From assembly GCA_902802535.1 (NCBI GenBank), contig CADCML010000019.1, forward strand, positions 1 through 35,402: a stretch of 35,402 bases of DNA, in the 5' to 3' direction. The DNA is from an uncultured Bacteroidia bacterium. GTDB taxonomy: Bacteria; Bacteroidota; Bacteroidia; Bacteroidales; F082. Of the stretch, positions 34,167 through 35,402 are shown piece by piece. Position 1 is the first letter of the stretch; each line of letters begins with the position of its first letter. A program made the position numbers and the translations under genes. A model generated the notes under the pieces. The model did no database searches. It saw only the letters and a program-made list of their open reading frames with translations, and was not told the DNA's origin.

Positions 34167-34197
34167 CAAGATTACGAAAATTCTGAAAACCGTGCAA
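34167..34197 (-). promoter_or_regulatory. Promoter of purH that decides its start codon
   Basis: Minus strand TTG (34197-34195), 20-bp spacer, TAATCTTG (34174-34167), one mismatch to TAnnTTTG. Transcription would start near 34163, about 25 nt before the TTG at 34137 and after the TTG at 34197. Confidence 0.6.
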
Positions 34198-34273
34198 GCC
34201 TAAAAACCATTTTTTTGAAGAAAGATTTCAACAATTTTTCTGTCTTTACAGGTCAGGCGGACGTTAAAATCCG

Positions 34274-34281
34274 TACTTTTG
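34274..34281 (+). promoter_or_regulatory. -7 box for the small lipoprotein gene
   Basis: TACTTTTG fits TAnnTTTG, 57 bp before the ATG at 34338. No good -33 found. Confidence 0.55.
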
Positions 34282-34337
34282 CAGAATTATTGGCAAAATA
34301 ATAATCAACTCTTTTTAATAATCAATCCCTTAAAAAA

Positions 34338-34676
34338 ATGAAAAAGCTTTTTTTGGCATTTATGCTCGTAACAGCAGTAGCAACAAGTTTCGTGAGTTGC
34401 AAAAAAACCACCAATGATTCTGACACTCACACACAAAAATTCACTTTAGGCGCAACTGAGTTCGACATCAACAATGCCTTTGCTATCGAAAATATTCAAG
34501 ACAGCGGGTTGATTTACAACGCTATAGTGTTGTCTCAAGCTGATTATGTTGGTAGCTTGGGCAGTAGAGCCAAAGGGGCCATCATCGTTTTCAGAGGCGA
34601 CTACACCTCTGGCACACCGACAATGCACTATGTTGGAAACATGCCTGACTTTGATTTCCCTTTCCCTGATGAATAA
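34338..34676 (+). CDS. Small hypothetical lipoprotein
   Basis: 112 residues with a lipoprotein signal (...SFVSC, Cys at residue 21). The mature part (QKFTLGATEFDINNAFAIENIQ, YNAIVLSQADYVG, GAIIVFRGDYTSGTPTMHYVGN) looks like the first strands of a longer beta-rich envelope protein. It ends in a Phe/Asp/Pro-rich tail (PDFDFPFPDE). It may be complete but short, or the remains of a longer gene; I see no downstream continuation. No family recognised. It has its own promoter and is upstream of a cupin gene. Confidence 0.7.
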   Translation: MKKLFLAFMLVTAVATSFVSCKKTTNDSDTHTQKFTLGATEFDINNAFAIENIQDSGLIYNAIVLSQADYVGSLGSRAKGAIIVFRGDYTSGTPTMHYVGNMPDFDFPFPDE

Positions 34677-34746
34677 TCGATAATTGCCTTTGTGGAGTTT
34701 GGCGTCTATCCTATGCTGTTTAGGCTTGAAAACATCATTCAACGAC

Positions 34747-35124
34747 ATGACTGAAAACAACTCTGTGAAGACCACCGAAATGATACGCACCAGCAAGAGC
34801 TGGGACGGAGCCGAGTTGCCCGACTACCTGCAGGGACGCCCGGAAGTGGTGGCCGTGAAATATGAGATACCTGCCGGACAGAAGTTGGGCTGGCACCACC
34901 ATCCCGTGATGAACCACGGCATATTGGTGCAGGGCGAACTGACCATCATCGACCAGTATGGCAATGAGAAAATAGTGCATGAGGGCGAGGCCGTCGTGGA
35001 GATGGTAGGCACCATCCACCATGGCGAGAACCGAGGCAACAAGCCCGTTGTCCTCTATATGTTCTACCTATCGCAGGAGGGCCTGCCGCTGTCGGTGCAG
35101 CATCCCGAGATGCCATTGGACTAA
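34747..35124 (+). CDS. Single-domain cupin protein
   Basis: 125 residues from ATG 34747 (MTENNSVKTTEMIRTS); an upstream frame adds a poor N-terminus. Cupin motif 1 region: LGWHHHPVMNHGILVQGELTI (His cluster likely binding a metal). Motif 2 region: GEAVVEMVGTIHHGENRG. The C-terminus is LYMFYLSQEGLPLSVQHPE. Similar proteins are often annotated as cupin_2 domain proteins, with no fixed function. It has no signal peptide, so it is cytoplasmic. It may be co-transcribed with the lipoprotein upstream (70-bp gap), though that gap has no clear promoter or terminator. Confidence 0.85.
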   Translation: MTENNSVKTTEMIRTSKSWDGAELPDYLQGRPEVVAVKYEIPAGQKLGWHHHPVMNHGILVQGELTIIDQYGNEKIVHEGEAVVEMVGTIHHGENRGNKPVVLYMFYLSQEGLPLSVQHPEMPLD

Positions 35125-35142
35125 TTCTACAATATTCAGGGC

Positions 35143-35208
35143 TGTGTTATTGGGAATTTCCATATCTTCGCAGCGGATTTCATGCGATAATGAAAGGCGA
35201 ATAACACA
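35143..35208. repeat. 66-bp nested hairpin element
   Basis: Three collinear pairs: TGTGTTATT (35143-35151) with AATAACACA (35200-35208); TTTC (35157-35160) with GAAA (35192-35195); TCGCA (35168-35172) with TGCGA (35183-35187). It starts 18 bp after the cupin stop and could end that transcript or structure the leader of the next gene. It shares GAAAGGCGAATAAC with the minus strand of the element at 22415-22471. Confidence 0.6.
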
Positions 35209-35237
35209 ATGAATGACCATAAAGATTCTATACAGTT

Positions 35238-35402
35238 ATGCGAATAATATTCATGAAAAAGAGAAAAGTCTTCTGTTTTCTTGTGGCACTGTTGGCCATT
35301 GCAGTGCCAGCCTTGGCCGTTTTTACGGGAATGGATTTGGATGCCACATTAGCCAACCTGCGGCGGGAACTGAGCTATGATTACCAGCAAATTGCCCAGA
35401 CG
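35238..35402 (+). CDS. Start of an exported or membrane protein, cut by the window edge
   Basis: Fifty-five codons are visible. Start at 35238 or at the in-frame ATG 35253 (MKKRKVFCF...), the latter giving a cleaner signal peptide or first TM helix (FLVALLAIAVPALA). After it comes FTGMDLDATLANLRRELSYDYQQIAQT, a helical start. I recall similar N-termini on Bacteroidales mechanosensitive-channel-like (MscS) proteins with long periplasmic N-terminal helices, but the diagnostic part lies outside the window, so this is tentative. Confidence 0.55.
   Translation, partial: MRIIFMKKRKVFCFLVALLAIAVPALAVFTGMDLDATLANLRRELSYDYQQIAQT

Noticed and set aside
35143-35208. Integron attC site
   Set aside because: Arms do not fit the RYYYAAC/GTTRRRY core (GTTATTG here), and there is no integrase or cassette array.

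Overview
The window is a 35.4 kb piece of a Bacteroidales (phylum Bacteroidota) chromosome. The evidence is the repeated Bacteroidota-type promoter (-7 box TAnnTTTG, sometimes with a TTG/TTTG about 20 bp upstream), weak Shine-Dalgarno signals, many lipoprotein signal peptides, a SusB-type GH97 enzyme, DUF4369-TlpA lipoproteins, a type IX secretion C-terminal signal and the gene order purH-mreB-mreC-mreD. A T9SS cargo protein argues against the genus Bacteroides itself. The species cannot be named from the sequence.

Layout. Positions 1-2.9 kb form an accessory, AT-richer stretch: the end of a RecG-like/AlbA-type regulator with a 22-copy heptapeptide repeat, a small orphan gene, a 108-bp nested inverted repeat, and a Bro-N/DinD-like gene bracketed by two copies of the promoter and 5' end of the GH97 gene. 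Positions 2.9-12.5 kb carry GH97 alpha-glucosidase, rlmN, an L,D-transpeptidase lipoprotein, a two-gene membrane glycosyltransferase/Ig-like lipoprotein operon and a T9SS-exported protein. Positions 12.6-18.2 kb (plus strand) carry a DUF2442 protein that looks like a deletion fusion, aspS, an AT-rich islet with a secreted protein and a YoeB-type toxin-antitoxin pair, a lipoprotein, a 6-phosphofructokinase and a DUF1566-like lipoprotein. Positions 18.2-25.9 kb (minus strand) carry DUF1846, glyA, an arginase-fold protein with degenerate metal motifs, a deoxyhypusine-synthase-like enzyme and topA. Positions 26.1-27.8 kb carry cysQ and a one-TM protein. Positions 27.8-34.1 kb (minus strand) are purH-mreB-mreC-mreD followed by two tandem thioredoxin-fold lipoproteins. 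The right end has a small lipoprotein, a cupin and the start of an exported protein cut by the window edge.

How it works together. Most genes are housekeeping: translation (aspS, rlmN), one-carbon/purine metabolism (glyA, purH), DNA topology (topA), cell shape (mreBCD), glycolysis (pfk) and envelope redox and cell-wall functions. The accessory signal lies between and inside the genes, in several families of palindromic elements: a TTCGACAGGCTCA-type REP-like element, TAGRGAC-headed palindromes, a GGAC/GTCC repeat inserted in frame inside cysQ, an AAATCT-unit repeat, and two larger nested structures. The most striking of these is a predicted three-way junction between the dhs-like and arginase-fold genes. 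Its only outer-stem mismatch becomes a G-U wobble on the transcribed strand. No CRISPR array, rRNA, tRNA, complete IS element or prophage was found.
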